NCBI GenBank assembly: GCA_024331125.1
Contig: JANDJI010000004.1
Span: 248,001 to 312,000, forward strand
Direction of reading: 5' to 3'
DNA from: Nitrospira sp.
Lineage (GTDB): Bacteria > Nitrospirota > Nitrospiria > Nitrospirales > Nitrospiraceae
DNA: 64,000 nt
Part shown: piece after piece, positions 53,006 through 63,653 of the stretch
Position numbering within the stretch: the stretch's first letter is position 1
Layout: each line of letters opens with the position of its first letter
Program-made: the position numbers and the translations under genes
The notes under the pieces: model-generated
Databases searched by the model: none
Told to the model about the DNA's origin: nothing
The model's input: the letters and a program-made list of their open reading frames with translations, nothing else

Positions 53006-53671
53006 TTACTGGCTGACGGTGATCCGCTCCTTGATCTTGTCGAACGCGTCCTTCGTCAGCACGTTTTTGGCCACCAACTCGCCTTTGACCCGGTAGGGGC
53101 GATTGTTGACGATCCGATCCGCCTCTTCCTGGTTCACTCCCAACAACAGGACCAGGTCGCTCGCCGACACCTTGTTGACGTTCACCATGCCGACGGCGGG
53201 AGCGGCCTCGGACGGCGCCGACGCACCCGACTGAGTCGGCGCAAGCATCGGCATTTGAGCCCGGTCTTTCAGCTCTTTCTGGTACCGAGCCACCATCGAC
53301 TTCAACGTTTCATTGTGGCGTTTCACGTCCTGCAATTCCTGGCGCAGGTTACGGTTTTGAGTCGAGAGGGTCCGGACTTTTTCTTCCAGCTCGCCGGTCT
53401 TTCCTTCGATCTTGCCCCGCTCCTTGTCCCGACTGTGTTCAAGCCGTTGCAACTCGTCGCGGGCTGCATTGGCCTCGCTGCTGTACTTGGCGTTCAATTC
53501 TTTCAAGGCCCGCACCTGCTGCTCCAGAGCGGTTCTCTGTTCCCGCGCCTTGGCCAATTCCTCCCTGACGTGTTCGGCCTCCGTCACCACCTCTTGGTAT
53601 TTGGAGTTGGAGACACAGCCCGTCGTCAGCAGCACGCCGGCCGCTATGGCCGCCATCCACTTCCGCTTCAT
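53006..53671 (-). CDS. Coiled-coil lipoprotein with C-terminal helix-hairpin-helix domain
   Basis: Protein of 221 residues. Lipobox LTTGC ends the signal peptide. About 110 residues of coiled coil follow (EAEHVREELAKAREQ to KRHNETLKSMVARYQ), then a short Pro/Ser linker and a ComEA-like helix-hairpin-helix tail (VNVNKVSASDLVLLLGVNQEEADRIVNNRPYRVKGELVAKNV). ComEA-type domains bind DNA in uptake, but here the anchor is a lipid and the spacer a coiled coil. GGGGAGG lies 6 bases before ATG 53671. A TTGACA promoter is about 110 bases upstream. Confidence 0.83.
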   Translation of the reverse strand: MKRKWMAAIAAGVLLTTGCVSNSKYQEVVTEAEHVREELAKAREQRTALEQQVRALKELNAKYSSEANAARDELQRLEHSRDKERGKIEGKTGELEEKVRTLSTQNRNLRQELQDVKRHNETLKSMVARYQKELKDRAQMPMLAPTQSGASAPSEAAPAVGMVNVNKVSASDLVLLLGVNQEEADRIVNNRPYRVKGELVAKNVLTKDAFDKIKERITVSQ

Positions 53672-53759
53672 GACAACCTCCCCTTGCTCAACCTCAGAGT
53701 CAACAGCCTGTTCCGTTTCTGACTCGTCGTCGCTCGGCGCGAGGACACGCGCAGTTTCA

Positions 53760-53788
53760 GCATTATGCCAACATCCCCACTTTGTCAA
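53760..53788 (-). promoter_or_regulatory. Promoter of the HhH lipoprotein gene
   Basis: Minus strand: perfect TTGACA at 53783-53788, then either TAATGC after 17 bases or CATAAT after 15. The transcript would have a leader of about 85 bases. Confidence 0.5.
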
Positions 53789-53928
53789 TAGATTTGCGGT
53801 TGGTCGGTTTTGCCCGGCCGATCAAGCGATTCGAACCTCCGCTTGACGAACGGCCGCCTCTCTGTGATGATCGATCCGCAGCGATCGCTCGCACAACCAA
53901 ACCCTCTCCAACCGCAAAGGCTTCTCTT

Positions 53929-54804
53929 ATGAATGAATGGGGTCCCGCGCTCGCCGTCATCCTGGGCATCATCGAGGGCTTGACTGAATTCCTGCCCGTC
54001 TCCTCGACCGGCCACCTGATCTTGGCAGGCCACGCCCTGGGTTTTACCGGCGAGACGGCCGCCAACGCGGAAATCGCCATCCAACTCGGCGCCATCCTGG
54101 CCGTGCTCGTCTTTGAGAGGGAAAAAATCGGCAGGCTTCTGTCGGGCGCCTGGCAAGAGCAGGCGGAGCTTCGCGCTCTGGTGAAAAAGGGCGGATCGCC
54201 CACCTGGTCGGCCTGCCTGAAAACCTCCGTTCAAACGCACCGCCACCTGTGGTTTGTGATCGGTCTGGGCGTCGCGTTTTTGCCCGCCGCTTTGGTCGGC
54301 CTGTCGGCGCACGGCTGGATCACCGCTCATCTTTTTACGCCTCGGACGGTCGGCGCCACCTCCATCCTCGGTGGAATGATCATCCTTCTTGTGGAGAGCA
54401 TCAAACGGTCCAACCGAACGACGACGCTCGAGCACGTCTCTCTTTCTCACGCCGCATGGATCGGTTTGGCGCAGTGCGCCTCCCTGATCCCCGGCATGTC
54501 CCGGTCCGGCTCCACGATCATCGGCGGCCTGCTGGCGGGCCTCGACCGAAAGGTGGCCACGGAATACTCCTTCTTCCTCGCCCTGCCGACGATCATCGCC
54601 GCCACGCTGTATGAGACCTGGAAAGCCAGGGCCGCGTTCACGGATCAAGATTTCATGGCGCTCGGTATCGGCATGCTCGTCTCATTCCTGGTCGCCTGGG
54701 CTGTCATCGCGGCCTTCTTATCCTACGTCCAGCGGCACACCTTGCGCGTGTTCGCGTATTACCGTATTATCCTCGGCGTCGCCGTGCTGGCGATTGTTCA
54801 CTGA
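53929..54804 (+). CDS. uppP: Undecaprenyl-diphosphatase UppP
   Basis: Membrane protein of 291 residues with the BacA/UppP signatures EGLTEFLPVSSTGHLIL and PGMSRSGSTIIGG; the conserved Glu and Arg/His residues are present. It dephosphorylates undecaprenyl pyrophosphate and recycles the lipid carrier for cell-wall and O-antigen synthesis. ATG 53929 is preceded by AAAGG. The DUF2024 gene starts 14 bases after the stop and should be co-transcribed. Confidence 0.93.
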   Translation: MNEWGPALAVILGIIEGLTEFLPVSSTGHLILAGHALGFTGETAANAEIAIQLGAILAVLVFEREKIGRLLSGAWQEQAELRALVKKGGSPTWSACLKTSVQTHRHLWFVIGLGVAFLPAALVGLSAHGWITAHLFTPRTVGATSILGGMIILLVESIKRSNRTTTLEHVSLSHAAWIGLAQCASLIPGMSRSGSTIIGGLLAGLDRKVATEYSFFLALPTIIAATLYETWKARAAFTDQDFMALGIGMLVSFLVAWAVIAAFLSYVQRHTLRVFAYYRIILGVAVLAIVH

Positions 54805-54818
54805 AAGGAGTTCTTGCC

Positions 54819-55079
54819 ATGGCAGCGGATACCGTGCACGTGTACGACACCTGGGTGATGGGGAAGAAAGGCCGGATTCATTTCGACGTGATGACGACGG
54901 ACGAGGCCACCGCCTTAAAGCTGGCCAAGGAGTATTTGGCCGGCATCGGAGAGCCGGATGTGTCGGTGACTTCCAAGGAGTGCCAGTTCTGTCACAGTGA
55001 GCCGGTGTTCATGTTCTCGGCGGAGCAACAGAAGCAATTCAGGGAAAAGGGAGGATTTATCGTCCCCCTGCCGGCCTAA
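54819..55079 (+). CDS. DUF2024 family protein
   Basis: A small protein of 86 residues, VYDTWVMGKKGRIHFDVMTTDEATALKLAKEYL then a CQFCH pair. It matches the DUF2024 pattern (short proteins opening with a DTYV-like motif and HFDI). The function is unknown. AAAGGAG lies 10 bases before the ATG. It directly follows uppP and is ended by the rho-independent terminator at 55171-55207. Confidence 0.85.
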   Translation: MAADTVHVYDTWVMGKKGRIHFDVMTTDEATALKLAKEYLAGIGEPDVSVTSKECQFCHSEPVFMFSAEQQKQFREKGGFIVPLPA

Positions 55080-55160
55080 CCCGCGCGTCCAGTCGATCGA
55101 TCGCCGCTACCCGCTTTCCGCTTCACACGAACTGATGTCGGGACGGAGGGTTCGTCCGCC

Positions 55161-55682
55161 TTACGGAACGGAAGCCTCTTCTTTGGAAGAAGAGGCTTCT
55201 TTTTTTTCGAGGGCAAAATGGATGATCAGAAAGATCACCCCGACGGTAATGGCCGAGTCCGCCACGTTGAAGGCCGGCCAATGGTAGTCGTTGATGTAGA
55301 AATCCAGAAAGTCGATCACTTCTCCGTATTTGATCCGATCGATCAGATTGCCGATCGCCCCTCCTAAAATGCCGGCGACGCTGAAACGCCCCATCCGGTC
55401 GCGCTCCGGCATGCGCAGGAGAATCGCGCTCAACAGTCCGAGCGCAAACAGCGAGGTCGCTCCGAAAAAGATCATGCGAAAGGTCTGGCTGCTGCCGGCC
55501 AGGAGACCGAACGCCGCGCCGGGGTTTCGGATGTACGTCAGACTGAAGAAATTGGGAATAACGGGAATGGACTCGTGCAGCCGCATCGTCTGCATGACGC
55601 GCAGCTTGGTGATCTGATCGACCGCGATGACGACGCCGGTGAGGGAAGCCAGCAGGAAGTTGGGCAAGGGAGAGCCGTTCAA
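55161..55682 (-). CDS. lspA: Lipoprotein signal peptidase LspA
   Basis: Protein of 173 residues with four membrane helices and the two catalytic aspartates: D115 in [10 protein letters not shown] and D142 in [10 protein letters not shown]. It cleaves signal peptides of lipoproteins such as Pal and CpoB in this window. It starts with TTG at 55682, overlapping the ileS TGA by 4 bases (TTGA), and no other start fits. Its last 12-15 codons ([12 protein letters not shown]) coincide with the terminator of the opposite strand. ileS-lspA is the usual order. Confidence 0.92.
   Translation of the reverse strand: MNGSPLPNFLLASLTGVVIAVDQITKLRVMQTMRLHESIPVIPNFFSLTYIRNPGAAFGLLAGSSQTFRMIFFGATSLFALGLLSAILLRMPERDRMGRFSVAGILGGAIGNLIDRIKYGEVIDFLDFYINDYHWPAFNVADSAITVGVIFLIIHFALEKKEASSSKEEASVP
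55171..55207 (+). terminator. Rho-independent terminator of uppP-DUF2024, inside lspA
   Basis: Plus strand: perfect 13-bp stem (GAAGCCTCTTCTT) with a TGG loop followed by eight T. It is 91 bases after the DUF2024 stop. It lies in the last codons of lspA on the other strand, so the two genes share these bases. Confidence 0.92.
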
Positions 55683-58498
55683 TGAATGGCCTCCAGACAC
55701 CGATCGCAGAGGGTCGGATGCGCGGCGTCCCGCCCCACGGTCTCCCGGTAGTTCCAACACCGTTCGCATTTGTCGCCTTTGGCCTTGAACACGCGCACCA
55801 GAAAGTCCGGCTTCCGCGGAAACTCGCCGGCCTCTTTGAGTTCCACCTGCGAGACGATGAACAGGCTCGGCAAAATCTGCTCGTACCGTTTGAGCAAACC
55901 GAGCCGCTCGGCATTCGCCTCGATCTCCAGGCCGGCTTCAAGCGACGAGCCGATGAGTTTTTCCCGTCGCCGTTCCTCCAAAGCAGCCAGCGCGGCTTCC
56001 CGCACCTCCAACAGCCGCTCCCATCGGCCGCCCAATGCCGGATCGCTCCACTTGGGATCGACGTCCGGAAACGAAGACAGATGGACACTGAATCCGTCCG
56101 GCCTCTTGCGCGCGGCATCCGGCAACATCCGCCAAATCTCCTCGGCCGTAAAGCTGAGAATCGGCGCCATCAACTTCGTCAGCGCCGTCAGCACGTCGAA
56201 CAGCACGGTCTGAGAGCTCCGCCTGGTGTGGGAATCTCTTCGAAAGGTGTACAGCCGATCTTTCAAGATGTCCAAATAGACGGCGCTCATGTCCACCGCA
56301 CAGAAATTGTTGAGCGCGTGAAAGATCGTATGGAACTCGAAATCCTCGTAGGCTTTCGTCACTTTGGGAATCAGCGCCCCCAGCCGCAAGAGGGCCCAGC
56401 GGTCCAGTTCCGGCAACTCTTCATAGGGCACCCGATACCGTTCCGGATCGAAGTCGTACAGGTTGCTCAACAGAAACCGGCACGTGTTGCGAATCTTGCG
56501 ATAGGCCTCGATCAGGTGATTTAAGATTTCCTGCGAAATGCGGAGGTCTTCTCGATAGTCCTGCGCCGCCACCCAGAGGCGGAGGATTTCGGCCCCGTAT
56601 TGCTTGATGACGTCCTGCGGAACCACCACGTTGCCGGCGGACTTGGACATTTTCTTGCCCTGCCCATCGACCACGAATCCGTGTGTCAGCACGGCCTTGT
56701 AGGGAGCCCGCCGGTCCGTCGTGACCCCGGCCAACAGGGCGCTGTGAAACCACCCCCGGTGTTGATCGGACCCTTCGAGATAGAGATCGGCCGGCCACCA
56801 CCGTCTGGGCTTCAGCACCGCGGCGTAACTCACGCCCGATTCAAACCACACGTCGAGAATGTCCCGTTCCTTTTCAAACGACGTCCCGCCGCAGCGGGCG
56901 CAGGCCGTCCCATCCGGCAACAGATCCGACGCAGGCCGCTCGAACCAGACGCCGGCTCCATGAATTTCGACCAGAGCGGCGACGTGCTCGATCACGGCGG
57001 GATTCACCAACAAAGTCCGGCACGAGGCGCAGGTGAAGCCGGAAATCGGCACTCCCCACACCCGCTGGCGCGAAAGACACCAGTCCGGCCTGTTTTCAAT
57101 CATGCCGGTGATGCGATCCCGACCGTACGCCGGGATCCACTTCACCCGCTCGATCTCGGCCAACGCGTCCCGACGAAGATCGTTCGTCTCCATCGAGACG
57201 AACCACTGTTCCGTCGCGCGGAAAATGACGGGACTTTTGCATCGCCAGCAGTGGGGATAGGAGTGGCTGATCGTTCCTTGGCCGAGCAATCGCCCGCTCG
57301 ACTGCAATCGCTCGACGATCTTGGGATTGGCCTCGAAGACGTGTCGGCCGGTAAATTCCTTGACGCTCTCCGTGAATCGTCCTCCGTCGTCCACCGGGGC
57401 CAGGATTTCCAGCCTCTCACCCGGCGACGCCTTGGCATTGTGATCGAGGACAAGCAGATAGTCTTCCATCCCGTGTCCCGGAGCAATGTGGACGCAGCCG
57501 GTGCCCTGGTCCAACGTCACGAACCCGCCGAGGAGAATCGGCGACAGCCCCGTGGAAAGGGGCCGTTGCGTTTCCAATCCCTCGAAGCCGGCCGAGCCCT
57601 TTCGGACCCCGATGACCCGATGGGCTCCGAAACGACAGGCCTTCGCCACGGACTCCACGAGCTTCTCCGCCACGATCAGCACCTCATCCCCGACCTGCAC
57701 GAAGGCGTAATCGATGTCCGGGTGGAGACAGACGGCTTGATTGGCCGGCAAGGTCCAGGGGGTCGTCGTCCAAATGACGATGGAAACCGAGCGTACCTCG
57801 CCGGGGAACGCAAGATCGCCGAACAGGCCGCTCAGCACCGGCGGCGCGACCACGATCGGAAATTTGACGTACACGGACGGAGACGTGTGGTTGTCGTATT
57901 CGACCTCGGCCTCGGCCAAGGCCGTTCGATCCTGCGTGCACCACAACACCGGCTTGAGGCCCTTGTAGACGCCGCCCCGCTCGACGAACTTCCCGAACTC
58001 TCGGATGATGGCGGCTTCGTAGGCCGGCGTCATCGTCAGATAGGGGTGCTCCCATTCGCCCAACACGCCGAGGCGTCGGAATTCCTCGCGCTGGATCGCC
58101 ACATACTTCTCCGCGTAGTCTCGACACAGTGCGCGAATCGCCGATACGTCAAGGTGGTGTTTTTTTTCGCCGAGCCCTTTCAACACCTGATGTTCGATCG
58201 GCAGGCCGTGACAATCCCATCCGGGCACGTAGGGCGCGTGGAAGCCGGCCATCGTCTTGGATTTTACGATGATGTCTTTCAGGATCTTGTTGAGCGCATG
58301 ACCGATATGAATATGCCCGTTGGCGTACGGAGGGCCGTCGTGCAGCACATATTGCGGTCTCCCCTTGCCCGCCTCTTGGATACGTTGATAGAGCTTCCGC
58401 TCTTCCCACCAGGCCAACAGTTCAGGCTCCCGTTGCGGCAGATTGGCCTTCATCGGGAAGTCGGTCCTTGGCAGATTGAGCGTGGCTTTGTAGTCCAT
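55679..58498 (-). CDS. ileS: Isoleucyl-tRNA synthetase
   Basis: Protein of 939 residues, standard bacterial IleRS. HIGH motif ([16 protein letters not shown]), WDCHGLPIE, editing domain ([15 protein letters not shown]), KMSKS loop ([10 protein letters not shown]) and a C-terminal zinc finger with CERCWNYRE and CDRCLE. ATG 58498 was chosen by homology ([15 protein letters not shown] is the conserved N-terminus); the ribosome-binding site is weak. lspA follows with a 4-base overlap. Confidence 0.96.
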   Translation of the reverse strand: MDYKATLNLPRTDFPMKANLPQREPELLAWWEERKLYQRIQEAGKGRPQYVLHDGPPYANGHIHIGHALNKILKDIIVKSKTMAGFHAPYVPGWDCHGLPIEHQVLKGLGEKKHHLDVSAIRALCRDYAEKYVAIQREEFRRLGVLGEWEHPYLTMTPAYEAAIIREFGKFVERGGVYKGLKPVLWCTQDRTALAEAEVEYDNHTSPSVYVKFPIVVAPPVLSGLFGDLAFPGEVRSVSIVIWTTTPWTLPANQAVCLHPDIDYAFVQVGDEVLIVAEKLVESVAKACRFGAHRVIGVRKGSAGFEGLETQRPLSTGLSPILLGGFVTLDQGTGCVHIAPGHGMEDYLLVLDHNAKASPGERLEILAPVDDGGRFTESVKEFTGRHVFEANPKIVERLQSSGRLLGQGTISHSYPHCWRCKSPVIFRATEQWFVSMETNDLRRDALAEIERVKWIPAYGRDRITGMIENRPDWCLSRQRVWGVPISGFTCASCRTLLVNPAVIEHVAALVEIHGAGVWFERPASDLLPDGTACARCGGTSFEKERDILDVWFESGVSYAAVLKPRRWWPADLYLEGSDQHRGWFHSALLAGVTTDRRAPYKAVLTHGFVVDGQGKKMSKSAGNVVVPQDVIKQYGAEILRLWVAAQDYREDLRISQEILNHLIEAYRKIRNTCRFLLSNLYDFDPERYRVPYEELPELDRWALLRLGALIPKVTKAYEDFEFHTIFHALNNFCAVDMSAVYLDILKDRLYTFRRDSHTRRSSQTVLFDVLTALTKLMAPILSFTAEEIWRMLPDAARKRPDGFSVHLSSFPDVDPKWSDPALGGRWERLLEVREAALAALEERRREKLIGSSLEAGLEIEANAERLGLLKRYEQILPSLFIVSQVELKEAGEFPRKPDFLVRVFKAKGDKCERCWNYRETVGRDAAHPTLCDRCLEAIH

Positions 58499-58524
58499 GA
58501 ATGAAGGGGTGAAGAGGAACTGCG

Positions 58525-58559
58525 CGTCGCCGGTTGTCGATTCTCGGTTAGAAGTTGTC
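58525..58559. repeat. Degenerate heptanucleotide repeat
   Basis: Reading the minus strand: GACAACT, TCTAACC, GAGAATC, GACAACC, GGCGACG. Five 7-base units with a common GACRAYY-like frame in the gap between nadA and ileS. Related to the arrays at 50043, 63003 and 63553. Confidence 0.6.
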
Positions 58560-58609
58560 TTGGTCCCGCTTGATACGAGGACGTTATAACTCAAAACGGC
58601 ATGCCGGGG

Positions 58610-59713
58610 CTAGCTGATCGCCATCATCCGATCCAGCGCGACCCTCGCCCACCGTTTGTCGTCTTCCGGAACGACGATGCGGTTGACGACCTGTCCTTCC
58701 GCCAGATTTTCCATCGCCCAACAGAGGTGCGCGGCGTCGATGCGGAACATGGTGGCGCATTGGCAGATGGTCGAGGAGAGAAAGAAAATTTTCTTGTCCG
58801 GCCGCTCGCGTTTGAGACGATTGACCAGATTCAGCTCGGTGCCGACCGCCCAGATCGTGCCCGCCGGCGCGGCCGACACGGTTCGGATGATGAACTCGGT
58901 CGATCCCACGAGGTCGGCCTTGTCGACGACGTCTTCATGACACTCGGGGTGCACGATGACGCGACCGTCGGGATATTGTTTTCGAAAATACTCGACGTGC
59001 GCGGGCTGAAACATCTGGTGCACGCTGCAATGCCCCTTCCACAGAATCAGCCTGGCGCGTCGGATCGCCTCTTTGGTGTTGCCGCCGTTCGGCTGATAGG
59101 GGTCCCACACGATCATCTCGTCGCGAGGGATGCCCATGTTGTTCGCCGTGTTGCGACCGAGATGTTCGTCGGGGAAGAACAGCACCTTTTCGCGCCGCGC
59201 CCACGACCACTCGAGGACGGCCCTGGCGTTGGACGACGTGCAGGTGATGCCGCCATGCTCCCCGCAAAACGCCTTGAGAACGGCCGCGGAATTGACGTAC
59301 ACCGCCGGCGTCACGGTCTCCTCGACCGGCATCAGGCGGCCGAGCGCTTCCCAACACTGATCGACCTGCTCGATCGCCGCCATGTCCGCCATCGAACAGC
59401 CGGCGGCCATGTCGGGCAGAATGACCGTCTGATTGGACCGGCTCAGGATGTCCGCCGTCTCGGCCATGAAATGGACGCCGCAGAATACGATGTAGGGTCG
59501 GTCCGACCGTTCGGCGGCCAGTTTCGACAACAGCAGCGAATCCCCCCGAAAATCGGCGTGTTGAATCACTTCATCCCGCTGGTAGTTGTGCCCTAAGATC
59601 ATCACCCGTTTGCCGAGCGCTTGCTTGGCCGCAACGGTCCGATCGAACAATTCGTCCGCCGTCAATGATTGATACTCGGTGATCGGTTTCGGCACCGCGA
59701 CGTCTGTTTTCAC
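58610..59713 (-). CDS. nadA: Quinolinate synthase NadA
   Basis: Protein of 367 residues from GTG 59713, which has GGAGG 5-6 bases upstream; the open frame reaches 59806. It condenses iminoaspartate with dihydroxyacetone phosphate to quinolinate in NAD synthesis, using a [4Fe-4S] cluster. The three ligand cysteines fit ITCTSSN, HPECHEDV and TICQCATM. GHNYQRDEVI and CGVHFMAETA are family motifs. nadB and nadC are not in the window. Confidence 0.95.
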   Translation of the reverse strand: MKTDVAVPKPITEYQSLTADELFDRTVAAKQALGKRVMILGHNYQRDEVIQHADFRGDSLLLSKLAAERSDRPYIVFCGVHFMAETADILSRSNQTVILPDMAAGCSMADMAAIEQVDQCWEALGRLMPVEETVTPAVYVNSAAVLKAFCGEHGGITCTSSNARAVLEWSWARREKVLFFPDEHLGRNTANNMGIPRDEMIVWDPYQPNGGNTKEAIRRARLILWKGHCSVHQMFQPAHVEYFRKQYPDGRVIVHPECHEDVVDKADLVGSTEFIIRTVSAAPAGTIWAVGTELNLVNRLKRERPDKKIFFLSSTICQCATMFRIDAAHLCWAMENLAEGQVVNRIVVPEDDKRWARVALDRMMAIS

Positions 59714-59867
59714 CGCATCCTCCACTAAGGTAGAGCGTGATTCTACAGACAGCGGCCTCATACATTCAACGAAGAGCATCGGTGCAAGAGACCTTGCTCC
59801 TGACATGAGCCGGATGACGCCTCCGCAACGTCATGGTGCGCCATAAAGCCATAGGGCTAATGGCCGG

Positions 59868-59897
59868 TTGACTTCGTTCTTCAAAGGGACCTATGAT
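59868..59897 (+). promoter_or_regulatory. Promoter of the thiC transcript
   Basis: TTGACT, 18-base spacer, TATGAT (5/6). The start is predicted near 59904, a few bases before the riboswitch. Confidence 0.75.
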
Positions 59898-59907
59898 GCG
59901 ACCTCGA

Positions 59908-59992
59908 TAGCTAGGGGAGCCTCACGGCTGAGAGTCCGCTCGATCGGACGACCCTCACAACCTGACCTGGGTAATACCAGCGTAGGGAAGCC
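59908..59992 (+). promoter_or_regulatory. TPP riboswitch (THI box)
   Basis: The conserved aptamer sequence is present: GGGGAGCC, GGCTGAGAG, a variable hairpin (GTCCG...CGGAC), then CCTGACCTGGGTAATACCAG and CGTAGGGAAG. Thiamine pyrophosphate binding should lower expression of the genes behind it. The terminator at 60021 lies 30 bases downstream, so the expected mode is transcription attenuation. Confidence 0.95.
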
Positions 59993-60020
59993 GGACAGAC
60001 AGCGGACGTTGTGGGGATTC

Positions 60021-60057
60021 AGCCGTACCTCCAGGCCGGGGGGTGCGGCTTTTTTTT
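60021..60057 (+). terminator. Riboswitch-controlled terminator
   Basis: AGCCGTACCTCC pairs with GGGGGGTGCGGCT (with G-U pairs) around an AGGCC loop, followed by eight T. Position directly after the TPP aptamer and 86 bases before thiC makes it the expression platform. Confidence 0.9.
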
Positions 60058-60097
60058 ATTGGAAGCACGGCGACCGGCGATCGGCTCGGTTTTTTGA

Positions 60098-62068
<1,971 letters not shown>

Positions 62069-62146
62069 CAACCGATCTCGGCAAGCCGGTTCACAATACC
62101 GGCGCAAACCGAGTGATCGAACGTTGCCGGCCATAGGGAGCCACAT

Positions 62147-62947
62147 ATGCACAAACCCAAGCCAGCCCCGTTGCGAGAGAGGGACGTCACCCGGCACATC
62201 GCGCGGGAATACTACAAAGAGTTCGACCAGCTCATTGAAAGCGACGTGATCATCGTCGGAGCGGGCCCCTCCGGCCTGCTGTGCGCGCACGACCTGGCCG
62301 CGATGGGCTTCCGCACGTTGATCGTCGAGCAAAGCCTCGCCCTTGGAGGAGGATTCTGGCACGGCGGGTACCTGATGAACAAAGCGACGATCTGCGAGCC
62401 GGCCAACGAGATTCTCGAAGAACTCGGCGTCCCCTGCAAAAGAATCGCCGATTGCGACGGCATGTACATGGTCGATCCGCCCCACGCCACCGGCGCCCTC
62501 GTCGCCGCCGCCTACCGGGCCGGGGCCAAGGTCTTGAATTTGACCCGCGTCGTGGACTTGATCTTGCGCCAAGACGGATTATTAGAAGGCATCGTGGTGA
62601 ACAACACCACGGCGGAGATGGCCGGCCATGACGTCATCCACGTGGACCCGATCGCCTTGGAAAGCAAGATCGTCGTGGACGCCACGGGGCACGACGCCGT
62701 CGTCGTCGAGCTCTTGCACAAGCGGAACCTATATAAGCCGGTGCCGGGCAACGGCGCCATGTGGGTTTCTCGATCGGAAGAAGAGGTGGTGGACCGGACG
62801 GGGGAGGTCTATCCCAATTGTTTCGTCGTCGGCCTGGCCGTCGCGGCCGTGTACGGCACCCCGCGCATGGGTCCGGCCTTCGGCTCAATGCTGCTGTCCG
62901 GCCGGTACGGAGCGCAGTTAATCAAGAAAAAGCTGAAACAGGAATAG
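62147..62947 (+). CDS. thi4: THI4-type thiazole synthase (sulfide-dependent)
   Basis: Protein of 266 residues of the THI4 family: FAD/NAD-binding VGAGPSGLLCAHDLA, GGGFWHGGYLMN, and GHDAVVV. It makes the thiazole moiety of thiamine from NAD, glycine and sulfur. At the position of the suicide cysteine of yeast Thi4 (Cys in T-x-C-M-D-P) it has His165 (DVIHVDP), as in archaeal and other non-suicide enzymes, so sulfide should be the sulfur source. It shares the riboswitch-regulated transcript with thiC. thiE and thiD are not in the window. Confidence 0.92.
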   Translation: MHKPKPAPLRERDVTRHIAREYYKEFDQLIESDVIIVGAGPSGLLCAHDLAAMGFRTLIVEQSLALGGGFWHGGYLMNKATICEPANEILEELGVPCKRIADCDGMYMVDPPHATGALVAAAYRAGAKVLNLTRVVDLILRQDGLLEGIVVNNTTAEMAGHDVIHVDPIALESKIVVDATGHDAVVVELLHKRNLYKPVPGNGAMWVSRSEEEVVDRTGEVYPNCFVVGLAVAAVYGTPRMGPAFGSMLLSGRYGAQLIKKKLKQE

Positions 62948-63002
62948 CGTCGTCCGTCATCCGTCGAACACCGTCCAGGAAGCCCCCGCCCGGCGTATCA
63001 AC

Positions 63003-63030
63003 GACGAATGACGATCGGCGATTGACGACC
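63003..63030. repeat. Degenerate heptanucleotide repeat abutting a start codon
   Basis: GACGAAT GACGATC GGCGATT GACGACC, four 7-base units ending directly at the ATG of the TPR gene. The ribosome-binding site must lie within or upstream of the repeat; none is obvious. Confidence 0.65.
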
Positions 63031-63546
63031 ATGGACGTCCAAGACTTTCTCGTACAGGGTGAAGGCCGCGAAGAAGACAAGCGTGAAGCATGGAATCTTT
63101 TTCAACGGGCGTTCGAGCGACAGATGAAAGGGGAGCTTGAAGAAGCCGTCAACCTCTACAAGCAATCGCTGGCCGCGCACCCGACCGCCGAGGCCTATAC
63201 CTTTTTGGGATGGACGTACAGTTTCATGGGACGGTTGGACGACGCGATCGAAGAATGCCACAAGGCCATCGCGCGCGATCCAGACCTGGGCAACCCGTAC
63301 AACGACATCGGCGTCTATCTGATCGAGAAGGGCGAGCTGGACGACGCGATCGTCTGGTTCCAAAAAGCCATGCGGGCCAAGCGATACGAAAGCCCGGCGT
63401 TCCCGTATCTGAATCTCGGTCGCGTGTACGAGAAAAAAGGCCAATGGACGGAAGCGATCAACGCCTATAAGCAAGCCCTGGCCCTCAACCCAAACTATGC
63501 CTTGGCCAGAAAGGCGTTGGGGCGATTGATCAGCATGTTGAACTGA
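63031..63546 (+). CDS. TPR repeat protein
   Basis: Protein of 171 residues built almost entirely of tetratricopeptide repeats. About four units are visible, for example AYTFLGWTYSFMGRLDDAIEEC and AFPYLNLGRVYEKKGQWTEAI. There is no signal peptide, so it is cytoplasmic. It likely mediates protein contacts; partners are unknown. Start ATG 63031 is preceded by a heptamer array and lacks a clear ribosome-binding site; another ATG is not near. Confidence 0.85.
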   Translation: MDVQDFLVQGEGREEDKREAWNLFQRAFERQMKGELEEAVNLYKQSLAAHPTAEAYTFLGWTYSFMGRLDDAIEECHKAIARDPDLGNPYNDIGVYLIEKGELDDAIVWFQKAMRAKRYESPAFPYLNLGRVYEKKGQWTEAINAYKQALALNPNYALARKALGRLISMLN

Positions 63547-63552
63547 CGCAAC

Positions 63553-63587
63553 AGTCGTCAGTTGTCGGTTCCCGGTTTTCAGCGCCC
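63553..63587. repeat. Degenerate heptanucleotide repeat
   Basis: On the plus strand AGTCGTC AGTTGTC GGTTCCC GGTTTTC AGCGCCC; read in reverse complement the units become GACGACT, GACAACT, GGGAACC, GAAAACC. Located between the TPR gene and the last gene. Confidence 0.6.
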
Positions 63588-63653
63588 GTGTCGAAAAAAG
63601 GGAGAGTGGCTATCCGAGTGTAGCAAGACCATAGAGAGAAAAGAGAACCCCGC

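Noticed and set aside
56600-58504. A 634-codon plus-strand frame opposite ileS
   Set aside because: Antisense shadow of a certain gene; no domain, no ribosome-binding site.
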